Notes: generated by a model not told the origin, from the letters alone. Positions 26,530 to 36,688 are shown, counted from the first letter of the stretch. The stretch: DNA of 64,000 bases from Rhizobium sp. 007 (GCF_015353075.1 NZ_CP064191.1:377468-441467); one strand, 5' to 3'. Translations and numbers: made by a program.

Positions 26530-27626
26530 ATGTGAAAAGAAAGATCACGGGCGCGCGAATCTTCGACGACATGAAATGGCATGACGGTCCCGCGCTTGTT
26601 GTCGAGGCAGGGCTTGTCGACTCTATCGTTCCTGCAAATTCTCTCGACGATCGCGGCGAAAATGTTGACGCGCGTGGGCTCATTCTCCTGTCAGTCTTCA
26701 CCGACCTGCAGGTTGATGGCGGCGGCGCCCTCTTCAATGAGCAGCCGAGGTGCGAGGGCATCCGGCAGATCTGCGCAGCCCACGCGCGGTTCGACACGAC
26801 GGCATTGCTGCCGATCCTGATCACCGACACGCGCGAGATGACAACCGCCGCCATAAAGGCCGGCATCGAGGCGAAGGCCGCTGGCGTGCCCGGCTTCCTG
26901 GGGCTGCATCTCGAGGGTCCGCACCTCTCTTTGGCGAGGAAAGGTGCGCATGACATCGCTGACCTGCATGAGGCCGCTGGGCTGCCTGATGGTAACGCTC
27001 GCGCCAGAAAATGTAACCCAGGTGAAGGTTCTTGCCGATGCCGGCGTCGTCGTCTGCCTCGGACACACGGATGCCGGCTTCGAGACGGCCTGCGCCTATG
27101 CCAAGGTGGAAGCGCGCGCCGTCACACATCTCTTCAATGCCATCAGCGGCCTTGGCCACCGTGAACCGGGCGTCGTCGGCGCCGCGCTGGCGACCGGGAC
27201 GCTGGATGCAGGGATGATCGCCGCCGGCTTCCATGTCGATCCGGCGGCGATGGGCATCGCGATCCGCGGCAAGCAGGGTCCCGGGCAGATCTTCCTGGTG
27301 ACCGATGCGATGTCGACGATCGGCGCCGACATGACGCGCTTCCTGAACGGTGGCGAGATCATGCACGAGGGCGGGCGGCTGACGCTTTCCGACGGCACGC
27401 TCGCTGGCGCTGACATCGACATGCTTCGCGCCGTCGCAGTCTTTGAGGAGATGCTGCGCTGCCTCCCGTCCGCTTCGTACATGAAAAGATTGGCCTGCCG
27501 GTGGAGGAAGCGTTTCGCATGGCGTCGGTCTATCTTGCCGAGGCCATGGTCATTGCCGCACGCAAGGGCCGGCTGGTGCCCGGAGCTGATGCGGATTTTG
27601 TCTTGCTGACGCCGAGCTTGAGTTGA
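26526..27626 (+). pseudogene. nagA: N-acetylglucosamine-6-phosphate deacetylase, frameshifted
   Basis: Pieces of NagA are readable in order. From 26526 the N-terminal part runs to LHLEGPHLSLARKGAHD (metal ligand HLEGPH). After a frame change near 26950-26990 follow VVCLGHTDAGFE, VTHLFNAISGLGHREPGVVG and IFLVTDAMSTIG. After a second change near 27475 the C-terminus reads VEEAFRMASVY and KGRLVPGADADFVLLTP, stopping at 27626. About 15 residues expected around the first break are missing. The enzyme would remove the acetyl group before the deaminase acts. As written it is non-functional, unless the breaks are sequence errors. Confidence 0.85.
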
Positions 27627-27851
27627 AGTCAAGCATAGCTGGGCGAAAAGTATTCGATGCGAACGCTCCAGGTGTAATTTGAGTTCGGGAATTTCGTGGT
27701 TTCCGTCCTCGACAGCGGAGAAGATGCACTGTGCTGGATGGGAACTGGCAGTGCGCCTTAGCTGAATGCATTCCCCATCTCAGCAACCGTGTTTCCAGTC
27801 GTCGGTCGCTGGCGGGTCGCGGTCTTACGACGAACTGGATCGATTTTTGCC

Positions 27852-28052
27852 ATGACGACAAGGATGCTTCCGCCATTTGAAAAGACCTGCCTTTTATGGA
27901 TATCGCGAGGCAGGACTCTCGCTGAAATCGCCTTGATTGAGGGCAAGAGCATTGCCGAAATCGAGCTTTACCTGAAGCGTGCGCTTGTCTCGCTCGATGC
28001 AAAATCGATAAAGGAGGCGCTTGAGAAGGTGAACCTCTTCAAGTCCGATTGA
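27852..28052 (+). CDS. Small orphan LuxR/sigma-like helix-turn-helix protein
   Basis: 66-residue protein starting at the ATG MTTRML. The central stretch FEKTCLLWISRGRTLAEIAL followed by IEGKSIAEIELYLKRAL resembles the DNA-binding domain of LuxR-type regulators without any sensor domain. Small HTH proteins of this sort occur on rhizobial plasmids. An upstream in-frame ATG at 27789 gives a longer version, but the extra residues look random. No obvious ribosome site, so moderate confidence. Confidence 0.5.
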   Translation: MTTRMLPPFEKTCLLWISRGRTLAEIALIEGKSIAEIELYLKRALVSLDAKSIKEALEKVNLFKSD

Positions 28053-28315
28053 ATTGAGCATCGCTGCCCGGCGCTTGACGCGTTCAGCCGCGGCTTGAGC
28101 ACGCGCATTGAGCCGGCGTTTGCCTTTGGCATGCCGCTTGCGAGCTGCAGGCCGCAAGGGAGGCTTCGCCGCGGCGGACCAGAGCATTGCATGATCCGAC
28201 AATTGTCAGACCGCGCCCTTGCCGCCTTTGCTCTTCGCGGCGGGCCGAAGGGTGCCCGCGAAACGACGGGTAAGGCAAGGCAATGGAGGTCGATCGCTGT
28301 GCGATCGGGAGAAAA

Positions 28316-29293
28316 ATGAAAAGAAGAGAGATAGAGGCGCTGCGCAGCCAAGTGAGCTGCGCGGCAGTTCTGGAACAGGCGAGCTTCGCCATCGATTTCA
28401 AGGAAAGTACACGGCGTGCGGTCAAGTTTCGCCGTGGCGCTGAGATCATCATCGTCACACATGAGGGGCGCGGATGGTTCGATCCGTTGAGCGATGCGAA
28501 AGGCGATGTGTTCGGGCTGGTCGAGCATCTCGATAATGTCGGTTTTCTCGAAGGTGCCGAAAGGGTCGCGGATCTCGTCGGTTTTGCGATCACGGAACCG
28601 GAGTGGCAGCCTCCGAGGCCGGATGGAGGATACGACCTCACTCTTTCGGAGCGTTGGCAGGCTCGCCGTCGCCCTTGGTCCGGCTCATCGACATGGCGTT
28701 ACCTTGATTGTGAGCGTTGCCTGCCGCCGCCTTTGCTCCGGATGGCGATCAAAGCTGACCTTCTTCGGGAAGGCCCACATGGCAGCATGTGGGCAGCTCA
28801 TACGGACGGTGCCGGACTTGTGACCGGCTGGGAAGCGCGAGGACCGCAATACAGGGGCTTCGCGTCTGGAGGAACGAAGGTCCTCTTCCGTCTGGGGTCA
28901 GATACTGCGTTGCGCCTGGCCGTCACGGAAGCCGCGATCGACGCCCTGAGTCTTGCGGCCATCGAGGGGGTGCGCGACGGCACACTCTATCTCAGCACTG
29001 GCGGCGGATGGTCGCCGGCCACGCAAACCGCGCTGCGGCAAATGGCCTCCCGGCCTGGCACCCGGTTGGTCGCTGCGACGGACGCCAATTCCCAAGGTAA
29101 TATGTTTGCCGAGCGGTTGCGGGCGCTTGCGGAGGATGCCGGCTGCGACTGGTCGCGGCTTCGCCCGCCCGAGATGGACTGGAACGAGACCCTGAAGATC
29201 AGGGAGAAGGAAACCAGGGAAAGAAAGGATGGAGGCGTGCCGCATCCGCGCCGCCCGCGTCAAGGGGGTTCGCCCGGCGGATCCGGCCCTTGA
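28316..29293 (+). CDS. DUF3991/toprim domain protein (plasmid primase-like)
   Basis: 325-residue protein. The N-terminal part carries a DUF3991-type region (VEHLDNVGFLEGAERVADLVG). The C-terminal half has a toprim-like fold with VTEAAIDALSLAAIEG near 205-220 and VAATDANSQGNMFAERL near 263-279. Toprim proteins of this kind are common on rhizobial conjugative plasmids and are thought to be primase-related; the role here is inferred. Start 28316 follows GGGAGAAAA. It stands first in a run of mostly broken plasmid genes. Confidence 0.8.
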   Translation: MKRREIEALRSQVSCAAVLEQASFAIDFKESTRRAVKFRRGAEIIIVTHEGRGWFDPLSDAKGDVFGLVEHLDNVGFLEGAERVADLVGFAITEPEWQPPRPDGGYDLTLSERWQARRRPWSGSSTWRYLDCERCLPPPLLRMAIKADLLREGPHGSMWAAHTDGAGLVTGWEARGPQYRGFASGGTKVLFRLGSDTALRLAVTEAAIDALSLAAIEGVRDGTLYLSTGGGWSPATQTALRQMASRPGTRLVAATDANSQGNMFAERLRALAEDAGCDWSRLRPPEMDWNETLKIREKETRERKDGGVPHPRRPRQGGSPGGSGP

Positions 29294-29406
29294 CCCGGAC
29301 GGTCGCGATGCCGTCAGCTCGGAAGGAGTCATGAAGGACTGAAGAGGATGGCGAGGTCGAGTGGACGGCGCGGCACTTCGGTCCGAAAACGCGCAAGGAG
29401 CCGCAG

Positions 29407-29680
29407 GTGATCCCCTCTCCCGCAATCCGTAAGGTTTTTCAGGGCGTCGCAAGCCGCCCGCAAATGTTTCGCATGTTCGATCGCCACGCCAGCGCCCGAA
29501 CCGTTGGAACGGTGATGCCGCGCCCTTCTACTCAGGCGAATGGTTGGAGATCGGCGAGACCGAACATGCTGGAGAGCGCCGTCGGCGAAACCGACTATCC
29601 CTCGCTCGCGCGCTGCGCCCAGTACGCTCACTTCACCCCAGAGTATGTGATCCGGGCGATTTGGGCCGACCTCCAGTGAG
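29407..29680 (+). pseudogene. DUF1419-like protein, frameshifted
   Basis: The opening PAIRKVFQGVASRPQMFRMFDRHA matches the start of DUF1419 proteins as I remember them. The next expected element, YSGEWLEIGE, is present near 29540 but in a different frame, and the end returns to yet another frame. No single reading frame gives a complete protein. DUF1419 genes usually accompany the toprim and ParB-like plasmid genes found on either side here. Confidence 0.5.
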
Positions 29681-29689
29681 TGGTTCGGC

Positions 29690-29999
29690 AAAACTGACGG
29701 CTATCGCTATACCACCATGGTCCAGCGCACGGGCGCGAACTTCGAGATCGATCTCGCCGTCACGGTGACGCCGCCCGGCGCTGTCTCCCGCCTCGAACAC
29801 GCACTTGACGACTGCGACGGGGAACAGGAGCGCTATCGTCACCGCCTGGATGAAGCCCGTAGGCGCCTTATCTCCTACCAGTCACGCCGGGATGGCGAAT
29901 GTGCTTCGCGAGTGAATTGGCCGAAAAGCGTCGTCAGCTCAGGCAGGTTGAGACGGAGCTCGCAGCCGAGGCGCGCGAGGCAGGTGCGGGTACCATATA
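29690..29999 (+). pseudogene. C-terminal remnant of a large plasmid DNA methylase/helicase protein
   Basis: The translation TTMVQRTGANFEIDLAVTVTP, then SRLEHALDDCDGEQERYRHRLDEARRRL, then in a shifted frame FASELAEKRRQLRQVETELA, matches the coiled tail of the very large methylase/SNF2-helicase proteins of rhizobial plasmids as I recall them. Such proteins exceed 1400 residues, so more than nine tenths is missing here. Only the tail survives, with a frameshift near 29890. Confidence 0.45.
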
Positions 30000-30243
30000 A
30001 GCTGCCTAATTTTGAAAGCGGTGCAGCATACGCATAGGTGCATTGCACAATAAATGTTTTTCATCTGATCAAAATATGATCATAGTGCTTATAGCTGATG
30101 CACATGGCGATCTCCTCCCAGTTCCGCCGCACCAGCTGTTCCCCTCTGGAGGTTTTTGACCTTCACACTTCATGGGCCTCGGTTTTCCGATGGCCCATTT
30201 TTTCTATCGCCGACGACTAGGCTGTCCCTATTGCGACCGAGCC

Positions 30244-31175
30244 TCACCTGGGGTCGGCATCGTCCAAATAGTCCTTGACGCTAATCTTGATTATATAGTG
30301 ATCCGACAGGAATCGATCGTGAGCCGTCAAATCAGATGACCGCAACACGTATTGCCTAGTGTAGCGAAATTCCGGACGATCAACTGCCACGAAGGCTCTG
30401 TCGAACGGCGCTTCCTTGTATTGCGCGCTCCAATACGTCGCACTGTCGTTATTGTTGAGATCGATAAAGCCGCCATCGATGAATGCCTCGATCGCGGGCT
30501 CAGCGTTGTTGAGAATGTTGGTATCACCGATCAACACCAAGGTTGCGTCAATCTCCGCTCGGACGCTCTCAATTGCTGCGCAGAGGCTGACAGCTTCTTT
30601 CCCTCTGACCCTTCGGCTCTGGGTGATGCCGCCATAATTTGACTTCATGTGCAGCGGCACCAGGCCAAGCCTCCGTTTCTCCGGAAGTTGCTGCCAGTCA
30701 CCATTTTCCGCGCGTCGCCAGACAAGAATTTCCGAGCTGAAGCTGAAAAGATGAGGCTTGCGATCCCAGAGCGCGTCCTCGGCATCTTCATGACTAACTT
30801 CCAAAGCCGTGACCTTGCCGAGGGTCAAGCGTTTTGTGTTCCACATCACAGCACACAGCTGCGATTTATCTCCAGCCTGGCGGTTGGGGACGATTTCGTA
30901 TGCCCAAGGATCATCCAGATGTTCTTCCAAGAGGTAACACACCACATCCAGGTCGGCGTTCCTGCGTTCTGATCGTGCATGACTTTGTATGACCGGTTGA
31001 TTTTCCCCCAACCTAACTTCCGCGTCAGTGGGAGTCAGGTAGACCTCTTGGAGCGCAATGAAATCCCTGACATCTCGATGTGATCGGCAAGAGCGAAAGC
31101 ACTCTGCTTTCGTTCCGCGCGCGGCGCGCCGCTAAGATGCTCAATATTCCAGCTCGCAATCTGCAGAAATCCCAT
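30244..31175 (-). pseudogene. Endonuclease/exonuclease/phosphatase-family protein, frameshifted near 31085
   Basis: The ATG at 31175 follows GGAGGGG and opens a frame reading FLQIASWNIEHLSG, the typical first strand of DNase I-like phosphodiesterases. A one-base frame change near 31085 is needed to continue as DFIALQEVYLTP and then through a 255-codon frame with VLIGDTNILNN near the middle and HDRFLSDHYIIK at the end, the conserved GDxN and SDH motifs. With the break repaired it would be about 310 residues. Without repair only a 46-residue peptide is made. Substrate unknown. Confidence 0.75.
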
Positions 31176-31255
31176 AGTCCCCTCCTGTGGTGGTTGGCTA
31201 ATCTATACGCATTCTCATATTCTCGTTGTGACAGCGCCGGCAGTGAGCCGCCCAG

Positions 31256-32550
31256 TTGTGCCACAAGCCGAAGAAGGGTCACACGGCAGCCTGGTGGGCG
31301 ATCGCCAACGGCCTCACCAAGACCCACATGTACGCGCGCGATGCGAGTTTTGGCGACGATCTCCGCCAGGCCCACGGCATCGAGTGGGCGGAAGACTTGT
31401 TCGGCCCGGCTGACGAGGACAACCGATACACGACCAACGTCGAAGCATTCCTCGGTGCGCAGCAGGAATGGATGAGCAGCAATCTTCCCAAGAAGGGCGC
31501 CATCGTCGAGGTCAATAATTGGGCCCAGCCCCAACTGCCGCCGAGGGCGGAGCGCGTCTACGGCAAGCCCGGCAAGGGTGATTGCACCGCCCTGTATCTC
31601 GACCGCGACGGCAAGGTGCAGACCGCCCATTTCCGAATGCCGGAGGTCAAGAAGGCGAAGGGCAAGGGCGATGTGACCGCGCCCGACGGCGAGGATGGAA
31701 GCGAGGCTACTGACGTTGCAGCAAAGACCCGGCCGGACGTGACCCGAAGCGGCATCGACATGATCGGAGATTTCCGCACGGGCGCGCTGCACGAGGCGTT
31801 GGCACGGGCGCCGATCGAGGACGACACCCTCATGGCCATGCTGGTGCTGGCCTTTGCCGGGCAGAACGTCTCGGTCGACTCCGGCTCCGAAGTCTCCGGG
31901 CATCTCTATGGCTCCAGGCGTTTCGCCCGGCACGCCGTCCGGCTGATCGGTGAAAGCGGCAAGCTGGAGTTCGACATGGATACACTTCGTGTCGTGGCCA
32001 GATTGACCCTGATCGATGCCCTGTCGGCCCGCACCAATCGTACGGATAGCGGCCTCGTTGTCCGGATTGCCGGCGATGCCGTCGGCGCCGACGCCCATCT
32101 TCCGAACATGGGTACGGAGGAGTTCCTCGCGTGCCTCTCCCGCCCGGCGCTGGAAGCGTCCTGCGGCGGCACGAGCGTCCTTCCCCGGCCGCGGGTCAGG
32201 GACACGCGCGCCGCTCTGGTCGAGCACTTCAAGGAAAAGGGCGCTTCGTGCATCCGTCTGCCCTCTTCGCACCCGATGATGCGAAGATGGCCGAGTGGCT
32301 GGCCAAGAACATCGAGCTTGGCAGCGAGGACGACGATGCGCCCGCCGACGGGGCGACGGACGGCGTTGAGGACGGCGCCGATGGTGAGCCTGATCCGTCG
32401 ATCGAGGACGATGCGGTTGCCAAACCGCATGTGACGGCCGCCGAGGACGACGGCAATGCGGCGGACACCGAGCTCGAAGACCTCGACGAGACTGACGATG
32501 ATGCCAGCGCCGATGATCCCGATACCGCTTACGGAAACGCGGCCGAGTAA
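31256..32550 (+). pseudogene. ParB-like plasmid protein, N-terminally truncated and frameshifted
   Basis: From 31256 the frame reads like the C-terminal two thirds of the large ParB-domain proteins of rhizobial plasmids (THMYARDASFGDDLRQAHGI, then TALYLDRDGKVQTAHF). The N-terminal nuclease/ParB domain is absent: the DNA immediately upstream belongs to the opposite-strand phosphodiesterase. A frame change near 32242 is needed to reach the expected RFVHPSALFAPDDAKMAEWL and the acidic tail ending at 32550. It is distinct from the replication gene repB at the right end. Confidence 0.65.
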
Positions 32551-32635
32551 CCCTCCACAAAAATCCCGATGCCGTGCTTGACGAGGTGACCGCCGACGAA
32601 GTGGCGGCCGATCACGTCGAAGGGAGGGCCGCGGT

Positions 32636-33527
32636 ATGACCACGCCCACTCTCCAAGCTGTTGAAGGTACCACCCTTGACGCTTCAGGGGTGGAGTTCGG
32701 GCGCAGCGCCGATGATCTATCCGTCGCACGCGTCGGCGATCTTGTCTTCGCCATGGTTCCGGCTCGTGACGGTCGGCATTTTCTCGCCAGCGCCTGGCGC
32801 ATTCGGCGCCCTCTCACTGAGCTCAGGCGGCACGACTTCTATTCACACTACGGCGTCATCAAGGACGAGGCAGCATTCCAGGTCCGGATGGTCGAACAGG
32901 CCGAGCACAGCCGTGAAATGCGGGCGCTCGACCGGCAGACCGCCCGGATGAACTGCTCCACGCCATGGGGACCGTCGCAGGGTGCCACCGTCTACGCGGA
33001 AGGCATCGTCTCCCACACAACGGCAGGACATGGCGGGTTCAAGTTGTCCAGCGAACGCAATGTTAAAATCCATCCGACGCTTCGTTGCGCCGGCGGCTGG
33101 TACGAGGAAGATGCCGCGTGGGCCGCCCTTCCCCTCGCCTACCCGAGCCTCTTTTCCGCATACGAGCGCAAGTGCGCCGATCGGACGATCCGGGATATTT
33201 GGCCCGATGCCTGGGAAGCCATTTTCGGCCGTCCTCTTGCGCCTGGCGAATCCCATGAAAAGGATCGCCGCGCTTTTGAGCGGGCGCATGCCGGCGACTG
33301 GATCGTCATCTCCGCGCTGCGCTCTCACCACCATCCCGGGGTGACCGAAGTCATCACCACGATTGGCGGCGTTGCGTGCCGCCCATGCGGAAGAGCGTCG
33401 CTTTCTCGTGCCAAGCGACGAGTACGAGATTGGTCAATTCGGCTTCGTCATAGATACGGCGCGCCACTCTGCCCACGACGGACCGTCGTCGTTCAGCGGT
33501 AGGCCGCCGCGGAGGGCCAGCGCATGA
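32636..33527 (+). pseudogene. DUF7007-type plasmid protein, frameshifted near its end
   Basis: The first 245 codons read continuously (TPWGPSQGATVYAEGIV near 105, GWYEEDAAWAALPLAYPSLF near 160, GDWIVISALRS near 222), a conserved rhizobial plasmid protein of unknown function. Near 33370 a frame change is needed to reach EERRFLVPSDEYEIGQFGFV and a stop at 33525-33527. Without it the protein gains about 45 unrelated residues. The ATG is preceded by GGGAGGG. The corrected stop overlaps the next start (ATGA), as in related plasmids. Confidence 0.65.
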
Positions 33528-33852
33528 ACCCGGTCAGTCCCTACGTTCCTCTGTCTCGCATGGAGGCGGCGCGGCGACAGACGCGCCGCCATCTCGATCT
33601 CATTCACCGGCAGATCACGGGCCGGGCGGAACGCATAGCGATCACCGGGAAGGCGAAAGCCCGCTCGACCGCCGGGGCGGGTCACGCTGGACGCGCTCCG
33701 ACGAGCTGTTGTATCAGGATCATGTCGAGCGGCTTGCATTCGAGCTGCGAACGGAAATCGCTGCCCTGGCTCGGAAACTGCAACGTCAGGAGCGGGCGAT
33801 CACCACCGTGCGTCGAGCGCTCGACGATGATGGTTGCAATGAGGCGGCGTGA
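33524..33852 (+). pseudogene. Small hypothetical protein, apparently frameshifted
   Basis: Starts at the ATG overlapping the corrected DUF7007 stop (MNPVSPYVPLSRMEAARRQT). From about 33680 a different frame reads as a plausible helical end (DELLYQDHVERLAFELRTEI, then ALARKLQRQERAITTVRRAL), stopping at 33850-33852. The two halves together would make about 109 residues. Function unknown. Confidence 0.4.
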
Positions 33853-34240
33853 GCCCGATCGGGGAAACCTTCGTAGCCGGGCTGATACGCAGGAAGAGGC
33901 GATGCGAGCAGTCGGTCGCAAGGGGGGTCTCGCTTTCACGTTCGGGGTCGTAGCCCTGCCCCCTACCGGTCTGTCCTTCGTTTTCGCTGCGGTCTGAACC
34001 GGCGGCCAGTCGTTTCAAGGCCGCTGGCGCGCCGCGGAGCGGCCGGTGCAGCCTCCCTCGCAAAACGGGTTCGCGTCCTTCGCATGGCTCTACCCCGCTT
34101 GTCCGCAAACCCGTCTCGCTCGTCCGGCCGTCCCGGACCTATGAAAGCGCCCGTCCTCAGCCGGTTCCTGTCGACCGCATCGAAGGGCAGACCGGCAGGG
34201 GCCGGAGCCGCTTCGAAGGAAACCACGAAAGGAAGATCCC
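33853..34240. other. Gap without a recognisable gene
   Basis: GC-rich sequence between the small frameshifted gene and the next intact gene. Several frames are open, but none has a ribosome site or a familiar translation. It ends in the ribosome site (GAAAGGAAG) of the gene at 34241. Confidence 0.4.
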
Positions 34241-34825
34241 ATGGCCAAGCCCGCAACCAATCGACCCTCCGCCCGTGTCGTGCCACTCCGAAAGGGCGCT
34301 ACCCTCGAAATGGTCAGGCTCACTTGCCCGGACACCGCACAGGCAATGTTGATCGCCGAGAGCTTCGGAACCGCGGTGGTCGACAGCGACGGCATCCGTG
34401 ACCTCCACGAGCGCCTGATCATCGAAACCGCCGACAGCCTCTCGGAAGGTCTCGGCGAGAAGGCGATGCAGATCCATCTCCAGCGCATCGTCGGGGCATA
34501 TGTCGGTTCGGCGCACGGAGCCGGCCAGTTCTACAGCCGAGCAGTCTCCGAAGCACGAGACGCCACCGCCAAATCGGCAAACGACGCCCGCGACGAGGAC
34601 CTCGATGGCCCGGTCGGTTTTGACAGCGCCGCCCAGCGCAAGCGCGAATTCGCCGCCGACATGGGCATACAGTCCCACGCGCTGCGGATGGCCGCGGAGG
34701 GCGCCGTCGCAGCTTATCGGCAGGTCATCGGCGAAGCTTGGAAGCCATTCGACCGCCCCGTCGACAATCCTGGCCAGTCGCTCGACCGCAAGGCGGCCAA
34801 GGCGCAGATGGCGGCTCTCGGTTGA
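34241..34825 (+). CDS. Conserved plasmid hypothetical protein
   Basis: 194 residues, ATG preceded by GAAAGGAAGA. Soluble, with alternating helices: MAKPATNRPSARVVPLRKGA at the start, HERLIIETADSLSEGLGEKA near 55-75, QIHLQRIVGAYVGSAHGAGQ next, and a C-terminal alanine/lysine-rich helix. No domain I can name. A strong terminator follows at 34876, so it ends a transcription unit. Confidence 0.7.
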   Translation: MAKPATNRPSARVVPLRKGATLEMVRLTCPDTAQAMLIAESFGTAVVDSDGIRDLHERLIIETADSLSEGLGEKAMQIHLQRIVGAYVGSAHGAGQFYSRAVSEARDATAKSANDARDEDLDGPVGFDSAAQRKREFAADMGIQSHALRMAAEGAVAAYRQVIGEAWKPFDRPVDNPGQSLDRKAAKAQMAALG

Positions 34826-34875
34826 GCCGCTTCGGGCGGAGGTTCGGTTCCGCCATTTCCCTCTCTAATCCTGCG

Positions 34876-34902
34876 GCCGGTTCCTTTGGGACCGGCTTTT
34901 TT
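34876..34902 (+). terminator. Rho-independent terminator
   Basis: Stem GCCGGTTCC / GGGACCGGC with a TTT loop and one mismatch, followed by six T. It lies 50 bp after the stop of the hypothetical gene ending at 34825 and 220 bp before the ArdC start. Confidence 0.75.
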
Positions 34903-35125
34903 CCATGTCACGCGAGGGACGAGAAAGGAAGAAGCAAGGACCCTGCCCGCCACGCCCCGTCCCGGTCGGCGGTCCTGCAGGAGCCGGCGGTCTGCAGCAA
35001 CGGCTTCGCCGTCCTTCTCTCCGTTCCGGCCGTTCCGGTGCGGCAAGCCGCCTGATGGCTCCTGCCTTCGGACCTCCGCGACGGGGCCGCGATGGTCGCG
35101 GCCTCCGGACAAGGAGAATATGGAC

Positions 35126-36064
35126 ATGAGCAGGAAAGCTGAAGGCGAACGGGCCGACGTCTACGCACGGATCACGGACCGGATCGTCGCCGATCTGGAG
35201 AAGGGCGTAAAACCCTGGATGAAACCCTGGCACGCGGCCAACACCAATGGCAGGATTACGCGGCCGCTACGCCACAACGGCCAGCCCTATTCGGGCATGA
35301 ACATTCTCTTGTTATGGTCGGAGGGAGCGGCGCGCGGCTTCACCTCACCCATGTGGATGACGTTCAAGCAGGCGCTCGAACTGGGAGCGGCGGTGCGCAA
35401 GGGTGAGACCGGTGCGACGGTCGTCTTCGCCAGCCGCTTCACCAAGTCCGAGGCGGACGGCAATGGCGGCGAAGTCGACCGGGAAATCCCGTTTCTGAAG
35501 GCATACACGGTCTTCAACGTCGAGCAGATCGACGGCCTGCCCGAACACTATAATCATCGACCGGCTCCGACTCTCGATCCGGTACAGCGCATCGAGCATG
35601 CCGATCATTTTTTCCGGAACACCGGCGCGGTCGTTCGGCATGGCGGCTCCCAGGCTTACTACTCGCCTGTCACGGATCACATCCAGATGCCGCCGTTCGA
35701 GACGTTCCGCGACGCCGCGTCTTACGTGGCAACGCTGAGTCACGAAAGTTGCCATTGGACGGCGCGCCTCGATCGCGTTGGACGCGACCTCAGCCAATAT
35801 GCCAAAGACAAAAGCGCGCGCGCCCGCGAGGAACTGATCGCCGAACTTGGAAGCTGCTTCCTATGCGCCGATCTCGGGATCGCGCCGGAGCTGGAACCAC
35901 GGCCGGACCATGCAGCTTACCTCGGCTCGTGGCTGAAGATTCTATCCGACGACAGGCGGGCTATCTTTCAGGCCGCGGCCCATGCCCAGCGTGCAGTCAG
36001 CTTCCTGCACGGTCGCCAGCCCGTTCAGGCCGACGAGAGAGCGGTGCTGCGTAGGAGACATTAA
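35126..36064 (+). CDS. ArdC-like antirestriction protein (ssDNA-binding plus zincin domain)
   Basis: 312 residues. The N-terminal ssDNA-binding domain (VYARITDRIVADLEKGVKPW, then YSGMNILLLW) is followed by a metallopeptidase-like domain with the zinc motif LSHESCHWTARLDR near 208-221 and EELIAELGSCFLCADLGI near 238. Such proteins protect incoming plasmid DNA from host restriction during conjugation. Start 35126 is chosen because AAGGAG ends nine bases before it; the ATG at 35120 is too close. Its stop overlaps that of the opposite-strand gene at 36061. Confidence 0.88.
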   Translation: MSRKAEGERADVYARITDRIVADLEKGVKPWMKPWHAANTNGRITRPLRHNGQPYSGMNILLLWSEGAARGFTSPMWMTFKQALELGAAVRKGETGATVVFASRFTKSEADGNGGEVDREIPFLKAYTVFNVEQIDGLPEHYNHRPAPTLDPVQRIEHADHFFRNTGAVVRHGGSQAYYSPVTDHIQMPPFETFRDAASYVATLSHESCHWTARLDRVGRDLSQYAKDKSARAREELIAELGSCFLCADLGIAPELEPRPDHAAYLGSWLKILSDDRRAIFQAAAHAQRAVSFLHGRQPVQADERAVLRRRH

Positions 36065-36237
36065 GGTCGGTCGTTGTTACCCGCAACGGCCGACATTTCT
36101 TTCGGCTCTCTCTCCGCGAAAGGATGCTGATCGGACGTGAGGTCCAGCTTCCCCCAGATCGATGGCTTCGGGTTGGTCGGTTTGAGCTTTCGGGACTGCT
36201 TGATTTCGACGATAAACGGCTTTGTCTGCTGACGCAT
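36061..36237 (-). CDS. Short conserved basic protein, convergent with ardC
   Basis: 58 codons from the ATG at 36237, preceded by CTGGAGGATTT, one of the best ribosome sites in this region. The protein begins MRQQTKPFIVEIKQSRKLK and has WGKLDLTSDQ in the middle. Similar short proteins with PFIVEIK and WGxLDL recur on rhizobial plasmids as I recall. Its stop at 36061-36063 overlaps the ArdC stop on the other strand. Function unknown. Confidence 0.65.
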   Translation of the reverse strand: MRQQTKPFIVEIKQSRKLKPTNPKPSIWGKLDLTSDQHPFAEREPKEMSAVAGNNDRP

Positions 36238-36688
36238 AAATCCTCCAGGCGACGAATCGCTAGCTCACGATATCGCGTTGATAGGTGGAAGCAACTGCCC
36301 GGCCGGCCGGGTCCGTCGCGTCCAAAGTCGATGCTGTGACTTAGCGACAGGGCGACGGGTTCGCCGCTGCAAAGTTCCGCGCGGCAACGCGGGCCGAGGG
36401 CCGCCATCTCGTGGTTCCTACCACCGCTGTCAGGCCACGTCCTCAGCGGGCTCGATGAGGCATGTCTGATCGGAGACCGGCTTCGCCTCGATCGTTTCCC
36501 GCAACGGCCGTCCGCAACTTTCTTCCCCTGCGAACTGCGTTCGCATTCCCCGCGGTTCAAGAAAGCCGCTTCCGGCCGCCCTCCATTTCATTACGGCCCT
36601 ACGGGGGCGGTCCGATCGTCCCCGATCCTTGCGACAGCCATCGAGGCCGCGAAGGGCGCGGCCCGAGACAACCGAAAGGAACTTGGAC
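36238..36688. other. Gap without a recognisable gene
   Basis: About 450 bp between the short minus-strand gene and the DUF736 gene. Short open frames exist on both strands without ribosome sites or familiar translations. The last bases hold the ribosome site (GAAAGGAAC) for 36689. Confidence 0.4.

Noticed and set aside
31025..32560. 511-codon minus-strand frame
   Set aside because: It is antisense to the ParB-like remnant and out of frame with the phosphodiesterase at its end; the translation is low-complexity and arginine-rich.
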